From assembly GCA_003153035.1 (NCBI GenBank), contig PMBT01000012.1:1-39075 (forward strand): DNA of 39,075 bases, written 5' to 3'. This document shows, piece after piece, positions 7,974 through 16,723 of the stretch. The translations under genes and the position numbers were made by a program. Each line of letters starts with the position of its first letter. Position 1 is the first letter of the stretch. The notes beneath the pieces are model-generated. The model saw nothing but the letters and a program-made list of their open reading frames with translations. It made no database searches and was not told the origin of the DNA. The stretch is from Opitutia bacterium. Lineage in GTDB: Bacteria; Verrucomicrobiota; Verrucomicrobiia; Opitutales; Opitutaceae.

Positions 7974-8963
7974 CTAGGACCGGTCCTTCTCCTCGTCGTG
8001 GTCGGAGGTGATGGGGTGTCGGAACCGGTCGTAAGCCTCGATGATCTTCTGCACGAGGGGGTGGCGCACGATGTCCGCGCCGGTGAAATAGTAGAAGTCG
8101 ATCCCGTCGATCTCCTGCAGGATATGCTTGACCTGGAGCAGGCCCGACTGCTTCGGCCGGGGCAGGTCGATTTGGGTGATGTCGCCGGTGACGACCATCC
8201 GCGAATCGTCGCCGAGCCGCGTGAGAAACATCATCATCTGCTCGGGGGTCGTGTTCTGGGCCTCGTCAAGGATGATGAACGCATTCGAAAGCGTGCGGCC
8301 GCGCATGTAGGCGAGGGGGGCGATTTCAATCACCCCTTTTTCGACGAGTCGGGCGACATCCTCCGCGTCCAGCATGTCGTTCATGGCGTCGTAGAGCGGC
8401 CGGAGGTACGGCAGGATCTTCTCCCGCAGGTCGCCGGGGAGGAATCCGAGCGCCTCGCCGGCCTCGACGGCGGGCCGGGTAAGGATGATGCGCTGCACCT
8501 GGTTCTTGAGCAGGGCGGAGATGGCGGCGGCGACGGCGAGATAGGTCTTGCCAGTGCCGGCCGGGCCGATGCCAAACACGACGGGATTCTTCTGGATGGA
8601 CTGGAGATAGAGCTTCTGCCCGATGGTCTTGGGCACGATGCTCTTGCGGTTGGTGGAGATGACGAGCGGTTCCGAGAACAGCCGGCGCATCTGGGAGTCC
8701 TCGCCACGGGCGAAGCCTTCGAGCAACTGGGCAAACTCCATGTTGCGCAATGTCAGACCCTGCTGGCGGCCTTCGCTGAGAAACGTGAAAAAGCCCTCGG
8801 CGCGCGCGATCTCGGCGTCGGTGCCGTCGATCTTCAGCCAGTCTTCGCGGGTGGCGAGTTTCACGTTGAAGGCCTGTTCGACCGCCAGAAGGTTCTCCTC
8901 GCGGCCGCAATAGAGCTGATGCAGGTGGCGGGGGTTCTGGTAATAGAGGGTCTTGGAAGGCAC
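7974..8963 (-). CDS. phoH: PhoH-family ATPase
   Basis: The 329-residue protein has an N-terminal KH-like region (about 1-95) and a PhoH P-loop ATPase domain with Walker A GIGPAGTGKT (131-140), TRPAVEAGE, the Walker B-like FIILDEAQN and VVTGDITQIDLP. PhoH proteins are cytoplasmic ATPases or helicases linked to RNA metabolism and often encoded beside ybeY, as here. The length is normal for the long (PhoL-type) form. It lies 49 bp downstream of the HIT gene and 16 bp upstream of pgpH. Confidence 0.95.
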   Translation of the reverse strand: MPSKTLYYQNPRHLHQLYCGREENLLAVEQAFNVKLATREDWLKIDGTDAEIARAEGFFTFLSEGRQQGLTLRNMEFAQLLEGFARGEDSQMRRLFSEPLVISTNRKSIVPKTIGQKLYLQSIQKNPVVFGIGPAGTGKTYLAVAAAISALLKNQVQRIILTRPAVEAGEALGFLPGDLREKILPYLRPLYDAMNDMLDAEDVARLVEKGVIEIAPLAYMRGRTLSNAFIILDEAQNTTPEQMMMFLTRLGDDSRMVVTGDITQIDLPRPKQSGLLQVKHILQEIDGIDFYYFTGADIVRHPLVQKIIEAYDRFRHPITSDHDEEKDRS

Positions 8964-9012
8964 GATGGAATGAAGGTGGCGGGACGGAAACGCCGACGGG
9001 CGCCCGGCGGGA

Positions 9013-9564
9013 TTAGCGGGTTTTCCGGGTGCGCATCGTCGCTTTCCGGCGGCTCACCGGCGCCCGGCGCAGGCCGGTCAGCACGCCCGGAAGGGCGGAC
9101 CGGAGCCGTTCGAAGGTGGATTCCAGGGCCTGCGGGAGGATGCGGGTCTGGCCGATGACGGGCATGAAGTTGGTGTCGCCGGTCCAGCGGGGCACGATAT
9201 GGGCGTGCAAGTGGGGGATGCTGCCACCGGCCGCGGTGCCGAGATTGAAGCCGATGTTGAATCCATCGGGGTTGACCGCCGTCCGCAGCACTTCCTTGCC
9301 CAGGACGATGATTTCCATGAGGTCGGCGCGCTCGGCCGGCGTGAGCTCCGCCAAGTCGGCAACGGCGCGAAAGGGGACCGCGAGCAAATGGCCGGGATTG
9401 TAGGGAAAGCGATTCAAGACGAGATAGGACCGCCGGCTGCGATGAAGAATGTGCGCGGCCCGGTCGTCACCGAGCGCTGGCAGATCCGTGAACAGCTGGT
9501 TGTTCCCGGATGGCCTCGGCGCTTCGATATAAGTCATCCGCCAGTACGCATGAAGCTGTTGCAT
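9013..9564 (-). CDS. HIT-family nucleotide hydrolase
   Basis: The 183-residue protein carries the histidine triad HLHAHIV (His118, 120, 122), preceded by FNIGFNLGTAAGGSIPH and an N-terminal YWRMTYI as in bacterial Ap4A-hydrolase/phosphorylase-like HIT proteins. These cleave phosphoanhydride or phosphoramidate bonds of adenylated nucleotides. The start MQQLHAYWRM gives the usual N-terminus; the frame extends upstream without conserved sequence. The last 20 residues are strongly basic (RRKATMRTRKTR) and not part of the domain. It is the first gene of the minus-strand run leading to phoH, and its promoter should be in the divergent 219-bp region shared with nusA. Confidence 0.9.
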   Translation of the reverse strand: MQQLHAYWRMTYIEAPRPSGNNQLFTDLPALGDDRAAHILHRSRRSYLVLNRFPYNPGHLLAVPFRAVADLAELTPAERADLMEIIVLGKEVLRTAVNPDGFNIGFNLGTAAGGSIPHLHAHIVPRWTGDTNFMPVIGQTRILPQALESTFERLRSALPGVLTGLRRAPVSRRKATMRTRKTR

Positions 9565-9741
9565 TGGAGGAACCGGGTACACTAGGGTGGGGGCGGTCGA
9601 TGTCAAAACGCGATTGGCCGGTGTGATACGACGGTTTCCGGGCGGTACCGGCGACCTGTGCCAACCCCCGGGGGGCGCGGGACTTGACATCGGTTGGACC
9701 CACCAACACCCTTGACCTAATTCCAGTTCACTTTGTAAGAA

Positions 9742-9767
9742 GTGGGCCTTCGGCCCGCTTTTTTTTT
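9742..9767 (+). terminator. Terminator-like hairpin in the nusA leader
   Basis: Arms at 9742-9748 and 9752-9758 form a G+C-rich 7-bp stem (one G-T pair) with a TTC loop, followed by nine T residues (9759-9767). This is a textbook intrinsic terminator facing nusA, whose ATG is 16 bp downstream. No plus-strand gene lies upstream for it to end, since the left neighbour (HIT) is transcribed away. An attenuator in the nusA leader is the simplest reading. A weak promoter guess is TTGACC at 9712-9717; if it starts transcription near 9748 the hairpin would be only partly transcribed. Confidence 0.65.
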
Positions 9768-9783
9768 CCACAATTCAATTCCT

Positions 9784-11034
9784 ATGAGCAGCGAAATCCT
9801 TTCCGTCCTCGAGTACATGGAGAAGGAAAAGGGGATCGGTCGAAACGACATGATCGCCGCGATCGTCAACGCCATCAAAGCGGCGGCCCAGAAGGGGGTT
9901 AACTCCGGGCAGGAGTTGAAGATCGAGATCAACCCCAAGAACGGCCAGCTTCATGCTTGGATGCTGTTCAAGGTCGTCGATTCCATCAGCAATCCGAAGA
10001 CGGAGATCCATGTCGAGAAGGCGCAGATCCTAAAGCCGGGCGTCCAGCTGGGGGAAACGATCGAAAAGGAGATTGATCCCTCCTATCTCGGCCGGATCGC
10101 CGCCCAGACCGCCCGGCAGGCGATCATGCAGAAGCTGCGCCAGTTCGAGAAGGAGCGCATCTACGACGATTTCAAGGACCGCGTCGGCGACATCGTCACG
10201 GGCATCGTGCGCCGCCGCGAGCGGAGCGACCTTTTCATCGATCTGGGCAAGGCCGAGGCGATGATGCCGGGGAAGGAGCAGGTCCCTGGCGAGGATTATG
10301 CCCCTGGCGAGCGCATCCGCTGCCTGCTGCTGGAGATCGAGAATAGCAGCCGCGGACCCGAGCTCATCCTGAGCCGCGCGACCCCGAAATTCGTCCGGCG
10401 CCTGTTCGAGCTCGAAGTCACCGAAATTGCCGATGGCACGGTCAAGATCGAGGCGTTTGCCCGCGAACCCGGTTACCGCACGAAGATCGCGGTGTCCACG
10501 TCCGATCCGAAGGTTGATCCGGTCGGGGCCTGTGTCGGCGCCCGCGGCGCCCGGGTAAAATCGATCGTCCGCGAACTCGGCGGCGAGAAGATCGATATCA
10601 TCCGCTATTTCACCGATCCGCGCGAGATGGTGGCCGAGGCGCTCAAGCCCGCCATCCTGCGCAACATCATTATCGACGAGAAAAACCGCCGGGTCGGGAT
10701 TGTCGTGTCCGAGGAGGATCTGGCCGTGGCCATCGGCAAGAAGGGTCAGAACGCCCGCCTCACCTCGCGCCTGATCGGCTGGAAGCTTGATATCATCAAG
10801 CTGCAGACCGTCGCGACCACGCTGGAGGAGAAGAAGGGCATGGCGGCTTCGGGCCTGGCGAAGATTCCTGGCATCGACGAGGCCACCGCCCAGCGGCTGG
10901 TTGTGGCCGGCTTTGCCTCGGTTGAGCTGTTCGACGGCGTCGAAAGCGGTGACTTGGTCGGCGTGGGCTTCACGCCAGAGGAAGCTGGAGACATTCTCCA
11001 GAAAGTCGCCGCCTTTACCGGCGCGTCCAAGTAG
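9784..11034 (+). CDS. nusA: Transcription termination/antitermination factor NusA
   Basis: The 416-residue protein has the NusA N-terminal domain (about 1-125; [16 protein letters not shown]), an S1 domain (about 130-200; [21 protein letters not shown]), and two KH domains with [12 protein letters not shown] and [11 protein letters not shown]. It ends in one helix-hairpin-helix-type unit (about 355-415; [15 protein letters not shown]) instead of the two acidic repeats of the E. coli protein. NusA binds RNA polymerase and nascent RNA to control pausing and termination. The start is chosen at the N-terminal domain; no good Shine-Dalgarno precedes it. It heads the cluster leading to infB (44 bp downstream) and sits just after the leader hairpin. 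Confidence 0.96.
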   Translation: MSSEILSVLEYMEKEKGIGRNDMIAAIVNAIKAAAQKGVNSGQELKIEINPKNGQLHAWMLFKVVDSISNPKTEIHVEKAQILKPGVQLGETIEKEIDPSYLGRIAAQTARQAIMQKLRQFEKERIYDDFKDRVGDIVTGIVRRRERSDLFIDLGKAEAMMPGKEQVPGEDYAPGERIRCLLLEIENSSRGPELILSRATPKFVRRLFELEVTEIADGTVKIEAFAREPGYRTKIAVSTSDPKVDPVGACVGARGARVKSIVRELGGEKIDIIRYFTDPREMVAEALKPAILRNIIIDEKNRRVGIVVSEEDLAVAIGKKGQNARLTSRLIGWKLDIIKLQTVATTLEEKKGMAASGLAKIPGIDEATAQRLVVAGFASVELFDGVESGDLVGVGFTPEEAGDILQKVAAFTGASK

Positions 11035-11078
11035 TCCAACCGCACCCGCCAAGCCCACCCTGCCTGCCAACGCTGCTG

Positions 11079-13574
11079 ATGAGCATCCGCCTCCACGAAC
11101 TCGCCAAGAAACTCGGCATGGACAACAAGGACCTGCTGGTCCTGTTGAAAGAGCGCGACTACCCGGTCAAAACCGTCTCCAGTACGATCGACAAGATCAC
11201 CGCTGAGGCGCTGCAGGAGGAAATTGCGCAGAAGAAGGCGGCCGCCGCGCCCGCTGCCAAAATCGAGGAAGCCGCCGCGCCCGCTGTGGCCGAAACGACG
11301 GCAAAGCCGCCGACTTTCACCACGCGGATGCCCGCCGGAGTGTTCGTCCGGTCAGCGCAGGACATCGCCCGGGAAAAGGAGGAGCTGGCCAAGGCCAGCC
11401 GTCCGCAGGTCGTGTTTCCGGCCCCGCGCCCGGCTACCCTGCCGACCATGCGGGTTGTCCCACAGGCGCCCAGCCGCCCGCCCGTCGCCGCTCCGACGGC
11501 GAGCCGGCCGACCCCGGTGGCACCTCCGCCGCTGGTCCGGGCTCCCACGTCGCCGCCCTTCACGCCGCTGCCGCCTCCGCCGGTGCCTCGCCCCGCGCCG
11601 GCACCCCTCCCGACTCCCACGGTCACCCCGGCAGTTCCGGCGGTCGCCCACGCGACCCCGGTCTCGTCGCCGCCGATGCCGATTTCGCCGCGCAGCGCTC
11701 CGCCCCCCCTGCCGGTGTCCCGGCCGCAGTCCGTCCCGCCAATGCCGCCGGCGGTTCCGGCGACGACCTCCGTGACGGTGACAGCCTCGGGCGACGTCAA
11801 GATCATTCACCTGAAGCCCCCGGTCATTGTTCGGGATTTTGCGACGGCGCTGGGGCTCAAGCCCTTCAAGCTCATCTCCGAGCTGATGGAAATGGGCATC
11901 TTCGCGTCGATGAACCAAAGCATCGACGAGACCGTGGCCGGCCAGATTGCCGAGCGCCACGGCTGCATGCTCGAAATCAAGCATCGCGGCGAGACGGCGG
12001 TCCCGATCGTGCCGAAAGTGAAGGTTGAGAAGGTCGCGGAGGATGAGTCCAAGTTCCTCCTGCCGCGTGCGCCGGTGGTCTGCATTCTCGGCCACGTCGA
12101 CCATGGCAAGACCTCGCTGCTCGACGCCATCCGCAAGGCCCATGTCGCCGCCGGTGAAGCGGGCGGCATCACCCAGCATATCGGCGCCTACCAGGTGGAG
12201 TTCAAGGGCCGCAAAATCACCTTTCTCGACACGCCCGGCCACGCCGCGTTTAACAAGATGCGCGCCCGCGGAGCGAGCGTCACCGACATCGCCGTGCTGG
12301 TCGTGGCTGCCGACGACGGTTTCATGCCGCAGACCGACGAGGCCCTGAAGCACATCCAGAACGCCAAGGTTTCGCTCATTGTCGCGGTCAACAAGATGGA
12401 CATGAAGGGGGCCAACCTTGACCGGGTGAAGGCGCAGATGCAGGAGCGAGGCATCCCGCCCGAGGATTGGGGCGGCGAGACCATCACGGTGCCCACCGCC
12501 GCCGTGAAGGACCAGGGCATCTCCGAACTGCTCGACTACATCCTGCTGCAGGCCGATGTCCTTGAACTGAAGGCCAACCCGAAGTCGGAAGCCTCCGGCG
12601 TCATTATCGAGTCGCAGATCGACGTCGGGCGGGGCCCGTCGGCGACGGTGATCATCCAGCGCGGCACGCTCCGGACGGGCGATGCCATCGTGTGCGGCGC
12701 CCATTACGCCCGCGTGCGCGCGATGTTTGATGACCGGGGCGAGGCGGTGAAGGAAGCGCCGCCCTCCACGCCGGTGAGGATCATCGGCTGGTCCGGTACT
12801 CCGGAAAGTGGCGCCTCGTTCAAGGTGGTGAAAAACGCCCGCGAAGCCGAGCGGCTGGCCGAGGAGGAGCAGGATCGCCTGGACAAGGAAACGGTCACCC
12901 TCGACTCCAAGCCCAAGGAGATTTCGGTCGAGAAGCTGTTCGCCGAGATCGCCGCCTCGCAGCAGAAGACGCTGCGGGTGGTCTTGAAATGCGACGTGTT
13001 CGGCTCGATTGAGGCGGTGCGCAACATCCTCGACGGCATCAAGAGCCAGAAGGTTTCCCTCGAGATCCTGTCTGGCGAAGTCGGACTGGTCGGCCGGAAC
13101 GATGTTCTCATGGCCGGCGCCGCGGGGGCCGTGATCGTCGGATTCAACACCCGGCTCGAGAACGGCGTTACGCCGCTCGCCAAGCACCACAGTGTGCGCA
13201 TTGAGACCTTCGAGATCATTTACGAGCTAGGCGACAAGGTGCGCGAGATGATGGCGGACCTGCTCGAACCCGACTTGCGCGAAATCAAGCTGGGCGCAGC
13301 GGAAGTCCGCCAGATCTTCCCGGTCTCGAAGGGTTTTGTGGCCGGCTGTCTCGTCACCGAGGGCAAGATTAGCCGCAATGCCCCCGCCCGGGTGCGCCGC
13401 GGTAAGGAGGTCGTGTTCGAGGGCAAGGTGGGTACCCTCCGGCGCTTCAAGGATGATGCGAACGAAGTGCGCGCCGGCTTGGAATGCGGCATCCGGCTCG
13501 ATGGAGTTGACGGCTACCAGGAAGGCGACGTCATCGAGTGCCTGGAGATCCAGAAGGTGCGAGCCTCTTTGTGA
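11079..13574 (+). CDS. infB: Translation initiation factor IF-2
   Basis: The 831-residue protein starts with an IF2_N module ([20 protein letters not shown]), followed by an Ala/Lys stretch and a long Pro-rich linker (about 105-235). A second IF2_N-like module follows (about 244-300), then the GTPase with GHVDHGKT (G1, 338-345), DTPGH (G3) and NKMD (G4). C-terminal beta-barrels and the fMet-tRNA-binding domain end the protein. IF-2 brings initiator tRNA to the 30S subunit and promotes subunit joining. The linker is far richer in proline than the charged linker of E. coli IF-2 and has runs of three and four prolines. The start is placed at the first module; there is no clear Shine-Dalgarno. 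Confidence 0.97.
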   Translation: MSIRLHELAKKLGMDNKDLLVLLKERDYPVKTVSSTIDKITAEALQEEIAQKKAAAAPAAKIEEAAAPAVAETTAKPPTFTTRMPAGVFVRSAQDIAREKEELAKASRPQVVFPAPRPATLPTMRVVPQAPSRPPVAAPTASRPTPVAPPPLVRAPTSPPFTPLPPPPVPRPAPAPLPTPTVTPAVPAVAHATPVSSPPMPISPRSAPPPLPVSRPQSVPPMPPAVPATTSVTVTASGDVKIIHLKPPVIVRDFATALGLKPFKLISELMEMGIFASMNQSIDETVAGQIAERHGCMLEIKHRGETAVPIVPKVKVEKVAEDESKFLLPRAPVVCILGHVDHGKTSLLDAIRKAHVAAGEAGGITQHIGAYQVEFKGRKITFLDTPGHAAFNKMRARGASVTDIAVLVVAADDGFMPQTDEALKHIQNAKVSLIVAVNKMDMKGANLDRVKAQMQERGIPPEDWGGETITVPTAAVKDQGISELLDYILLQADVLELKANPKSEASGVIIESQIDVGRGPSATVIIQRGTLRTGDAIVCGAHYARVRAMFDDRGEAVKEAPPSTPVRIIGWSGTPESGASFKVVKNAREAERLAEEEQDRLDKETVTLDSKPKEISVEKLFAEIAASQQKTLRVVLKCDVFGSIEAVRNILDGIKSQKVSLEILSGEVGLVGRNDVLMAGAAGAVIVGFNTRLENGVTPLAKHHSVRIETFEIIYELGDKVREMMADLLEPDLREIKLGAAEVRQIFPVSKGFVAGCLVTEGKISRNAPARVRRGKEVVFEGKVGTLRRFKDDANEVRAGLECGIRLDGVDGYQEGDVIECLEIQKVRASL

Positions 13575-13595
13575 TATTTGAATGCAGATTTTTGG

Positions 13596-13631
13596 TTTTC
13601 GATCTGGTGCCTCTGACCCGAGGATCGAAAA
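13596..13631. repeat. Inverted repeat between infB and rbfA
   Basis: TTTTCGATC (13596-13604) and GATCGAAAA (13623-13631) are perfect 9-bp arms with an 18-nt spacer. They lie in the 82-bp gap between infB and rbfA; a smaller CCCG/CGGG hairpin follows just before rbfA. A transcript crossing the gap would fold here. There is no long T-tract, so processing or stability control is more likely than termination. Confidence 0.45.
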
Positions 13632-13656
13632 TCGAAAGCCCGGAATCGGGGGTCTA

Positions 13657-14013
13657 ATGTCCAACCGCACCCTGCGCGTCAACGAGCTCATTCAGCGCGA
13701 AATCAGCGCCTACCTGCACACCCGCCACCAGGGCGAGGCGGTGCGGATCACCATCACCGCGGTGCAGGTGTCGCCCGATTTTCACGACGCGCGTGTGTTC
13801 TATTCGGTGTTCGGCGGGACGGAGGCGGCGGCGACCTGCCGGGAGTGGCTACAGGAAAAGACCGGGGAGATCCGCCGCGTGGTCGGCAAGAACGTCGTCT
13901 TGAAGAATGTGCCCAGACTCGAGTTCGTCCCCGACCCATCGCCCGAGCGCGGCGTCCGGGTGCTGCAGGTTCTCGATGAAATCGAACGGCTACCGCCCGC
14001 CCGGCCCGCCTGA
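13657..14013 (+). CDS. rbfA: Ribosome-binding factor A
   Basis: The 118-residue protein has the RbfA KH-like pattern: N-terminal RVNELIQREISAYL, the central VQVSPDFHDARVFYSVFG, and the C-terminal IRRVVGKNVVLKNVPRLEFVPDPS. RbfA binds the 30S subunit and helps 16S rRNA 5'-end maturation and cold adaptation. The start MSNRTLRVNEL fits family lengths; 25 further upstream codons in the same frame run through the intergenic inverted repeat and are not protein-like. It follows infB as in most bacteria and ends one base before the next gene, indicating co-transcription. Confidence 0.94.
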   Translation: MSNRTLRVNELIQREISAYLHTRHQGEAVRITITAVQVSPDFHDARVFYSVFGGTEAAATCREWLQEKTGEIRRVVGKNVVLKNVPRLEFVPDPSPERGVRVLQVLDEIERLPPARPA

Positions 14014-14014
14014 C

Positions 14015-14998
14015 ATGGAGACGTTCTATCCCGACCTTTCCCCGCGGTTCGCCGCGTTCCTGGCTCAATTGCGCGGCCGGAACGTCGCGGTGGTCGGGCA
14101 TGCGCGCCCCGATGGCGACTGCATCGGATCGCAGGTGGCGCTAGCCCGCCTGCTGCGGGCGCGGGGCCACGAGGTCGCGTGCCTCAATCCCGATCCCGTG
14201 CCGCGGCGGCTGCAGTTCCTGCTGGATGGCCTGGTTTTCTTGAGCCCGGACAAATTCGAGGCGGAGGATTGGGCCGCAGTATTCGTCGACTGCGCGGACC
14301 ATGACCGCGCGGGCCAGGCGATCAGAGCCCGTTTTCCCGCGCCGGCCGGCGCGATTGATCACCACCTATCGAACGGCGGTTTCGCGAGCCACAATTTCAT
14401 CGATCCCGCGTCGGCGGCCACGGCAGAGATTCTGGCGGGCATGATGCTGGACAACGGGCTGCCGGTCGATGCCGTGACAGCGCAAGCGCTCTACACCGGC
14501 ATCCTTACGGACACGGGCCAGTTCCGCTTCAACTCCACCTCCCGCCGCACCTTCCTGCTGGCGGCCGAACTCCTGACGCGCGGCGCCAACCCGACCCAGG
14601 CCGGCTACGAGCTTTATGAGCGCGAGACGGTCGGCAAGCTCCGGTTGCTGCAACGGTTTCTCGCCTCGCTGCGCCTTGAAAGTGGCGGTCGGATCTGTCT
14701 CGGCGTGCTGCCTGCCGGGGTGTTCGCGGAGACCGGGAGCCTGCCCGAGGATACGGAGGGGTTGGTGGACTACGCCCGGGCCGTTGACGGCGTGGAGATC
14801 GGCGGACTCATTGAGGAGCGGCCCGAAGGTATCAAGGCGAGTCTGCGGGCGAAGGTTCCGGCCTACCGGCTTGACCTTGTCGCCGGGCAGTTCGGCGGCG
14901 GCGGGCACGCGTGCGCGGCGGGACTAAACGTCCCTGGAGAGACGCTGGCGACCTTCTATCCGCGGCTTGTGGCTGCGCTGACCAACCGCCTCCACTGA
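14015..14998 (+). CDS. nrnA: DHH/DHHA1 phosphoesterase, NrnA-like nanoRNase / pAp phosphatase
   Basis: The 327-residue protein has DHH motifs in order: GHARPDGDCIGS (33-44), VDCADHD, AIDHHLSNGG, and YTGILTDTGQF, then a C-terminal DHHA1 domain with FGGGGHACAAG. Members degrade 2-5-nt RNA and dephosphorylate 3'-phosphoadenosine 5'-phosphate with a two-metal centre. The length is that of NrnA. It starts one base after rbfA, a common neighbour in bacteria, so it is probably translated from the same mRNA. RecJ is excluded by size. The symbol is by family resemblance. Confidence 0.9.
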   Translation: METFYPDLSPRFAAFLAQLRGRNVAVVGHARPDGDCIGSQVALARLLRARGHEVACLNPDPVPRRLQFLLDGLVFLSPDKFEAEDWAAVFVDCADHDRAGQAIRARFPAPAGAIDHHLSNGGFASHNFIDPASAATAEILAGMMLDNGLPVDAVTAQALYTGILTDTGQFRFNSTSRRTFLLAAELLTRGANPTQAGYELYERETVGKLRLLQRFLASLRLESGGRICLGVLPAGVFAETGSLPEDTEGLVDYARAVDGVEIGGLIEERPEGIKASLRAKVPAYRLDLVAGQFGGGGHACAAGLNVPGETLATFYPRLVAALTNRLH

Positions 14999-15108
14999 CT
15001 GGACACCGGCTTTGACGGGTTTTTTGAGGCGTAGGTTTGCTCGGCCCCGGCGCTCTGCTCAGGCGATCGGTCGCGCGGGCACATCAGCCGGAGTCACACA
15101 CGATCTTC

Positions 15109-15183
15109 TGCCATCGCGAGCCCGAGGAACGAGGGCGTGGCGATCCAGCTGGATTGCTTCGTCGCGGTGCTCCTCGCAATGAC
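15109..15183. repeat. Long imperfect inverted repeat (MITE/REP-like) between nrnA and the GH88 gene
   Basis: Two arms of about 37 bases meet at the perfect palindrome ATCCAGCTGGAT (15143-15154). Outer arm pieces are CCATCGCGAG (15111-15120) against CTCGCAATG (15174-15182). The right arm, read on the minus strand, contains CATTGCGAGGAGC and CGACGAAGCAATCC, which resembles a palindromic repeat I recall from unrelated bacterial genomes. No coding potential is seen in the remaining 14999-15295 sequence. Confidence 0.6.
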
Positions 15184-15295
15184 AACGGTGGAATACCACA
15201 CCCCACATTCTGCACAGCGTTCACGCCGGAGTGTGAAACATCCGGGCCGGCGGAACCAGCTCGCCTCCTGGTTGGGAGGTCGCAAACTGAAGGGC

Positions 15296-16531
15296 ATGTC
15301 CGCAGCAATCCGCCTTGAGGCAGGCCGGGGAAAGTCGGGATGGCGCGCAGCCTTTGCCATGTTGGTACTCGCACCCGCGCCGTGCGCCGTGGCCGGTGGA
15401 TCGCTGGACGCTTTGGTGGATCAGGCGCTCAGAGTGTCTCTTCAGCGGCTCGAGCAGAGCGTTCGCGAGGTGGGCGCCCCGGTCCTTTATCCCACGTATG
15501 GCACGCCGCAGCTGAAGTGGCAGCTCAAGTCATCGGCCGACTGGACCAGCGGCTTCTACCCGGGGTGTCTCTGGTACGCGGGGGAACTTAGTGGCGACCG
15601 TCGCTTTGAAGCCTGGGCGGGGCAATGGACCAAGGCGATCGAACGGGAGAAATTCAATGCCGACACGCATGACCTGGGCTTTCGTTTCATGTGCTCTTTC
15701 GGCAATGGTATCCGGCTCGCCCGAGGGCCGGAGTATGATCGGTACAAGGAGATCATCCTCACGGCCGCGACCACGCTGGCGAGGCGGTACAACCCGCGGG
15801 TCGGCTGCCTGAGCTCAAACTGGGACCTAGTGAAAGACCAGCAGGCGTTCCCTGTCGTGGTCGACATCATGATGAATCTCGACCTCCTCTTCTGGGCGGC
15901 GGAAAACGGCGGTCCCCTGGATCTGGCCGCGGTGGCCCGGACGCACGCGATCACCACCGGCCGCGACTTCGTCCGTCCCGATGGGGGCACCTACCATGTC
16001 GTGCGGTACGACAAGAACACCGGCCGGATCATCAGCAAGGGGACCTTGCAGGGAGCGGGACCCGAGACCACTTGGTCACGGGGGCAGGCTTGGGCGCTCT
16101 ATGGAATGGTGGCGGCGTATCGGCATACCCGCGAGCGGCCGTTCCTCGACCTGGCCATGAAACTCGCGGACTATTTCATCAGAAATCTGCCCGCGGACCG
16201 CGTGGCGCCATGGGATTTCCAATCCGGCATCAAATACCACGATGTCTCGGCCAGCTGCATCGTGACCTCGGCCCTGTTCGAGATGCTCCGGTACGTTCAA
16301 GACCCTTCGCGACGGGCGCATTACAGGAGGGAGGCGGAGGCCATGCTGGCCTCGCTCTGCCAGCCGCCCTGGTTCGCTACGCTGACCGATACCAGCTGTC
16401 TGCTGGATCATTCGGTCCAGTTTCTGCCGATCAACAGCAATGTGGATGTGCCGGCGATCTTCGCCGACTACTACTTTCTGGAGGCGATCATCCGCTATCG
16501 GTCCGGGCAGGCCTCCGGTGGCGGGCGTTAA
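15296..16531 (+). CDS. Secreted glycoside hydrolase family 88 (unsaturated glucuronyl hydrolase-like)
   Basis: The 411-residue protein has an export signal (hydrophobic core about residues 17-33) and an alpha/alpha-barrel with GH88 segments DWTSGFYPGCLWY, NADTHDLGFRFM (Asp126), VVVDIMMNLDLLFWA (Asp190), TWSRGQAWALYG and HDVSASCIVTSALFE. In Bacillus UGL the two equivalent aspartates are catalytic. The family removes unsaturated uronic acids left by polysaccharide lyases. Substrate cannot be told from sequence. The start is set by the signal peptide and an AAGGG site just upstream. It interrupts the translation-gene cluster between nrnA and truB. Its last residues (SGGGR) and stop codon fall inside a REP-like hairpin. 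Confidence 0.9.
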   Translation: MSAAIRLEAGRGKSGWRAAFAMLVLAPAPCAVAGGSLDALVDQALRVSLQRLEQSVREVGAPVLYPTYGTPQLKWQLKSSADWTSGFYPGCLWYAGELSGDRRFEAWAGQWTKAIEREKFNADTHDLGFRFMCSFGNGIRLARGPEYDRYKEIILTAATTLARRYNPRVGCLSSNWDLVKDQQAFPVVVDIMMNLDLLFWAAENGGPLDLAAVARTHAITTGRDFVRPDGGTYHVVRYDKNTGRIISKGTLQGAGPETTWSRGQAWALYGMVAAYRHTRERPFLDLAMKLADYFIRNLPADRVAPWDFQSGIKYHDVSASCIVTSALFEMLRYVQDPSRRAHYRREAEAMLASLCQPPWFATLTDTSCLLDHSVQFLPINSNVDVPAIFADYYFLEAIIRYRSGQASGGGR

Positions 16532-16545
16532 GCCCGCCCCACCGG
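16515..16545. repeat. REP-like hairpin spanning the GH88 stop codon
   Basis: Arms CCGGTGG-CGGGC (16515-16526) and GCCCG-CC-CCACCGG (16532-16545) pair over 12 bp with a 2-nt bulge around the loop GTTAA (16527-16531), whose TAA is the GH88 stop codon. The remaining intergenic bases to 16723 show no other clear feature. A GTGG-headed palindrome fits the REP layout. Confidence 0.55.
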
Positions 16546-16723
16546 CTATCGGCGCTCCGGCTCGTGGCAAGGCGGTGTTTGTCCCCGCCAGGCATATCGG
16601 CGGACATCCACTGGTCCGGTCGACCGCCGTGCGGGGGCGGACGCCGCGGCTGCGGCGGCATTAACGAGGGCGAATAGGATCGCGATTAAACGCGGCCTCC
16701 CAATAGTCACTCTTCACTCTGCC

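Noticed and set aside
5369-8011. 880-codon open frame on the plus strand opposite pgpH
   Set aside because: Low-complexity Gly/Arg/Glu/Asp product typical of antisense translation; the minus strand encodes a well-supported HD membrane protein.
11352-13190. 612-codon open frame on the minus strand opposite infB
   Set aside because: Antisense shadow with Arg/His-rich product; infB is certain.
15000-15030. Terminator after nrnA (T-run at 15019-15024)
   Set aside because: The T-run is preceded only by a 3-bp CCG/CGG stem, too weak to call.
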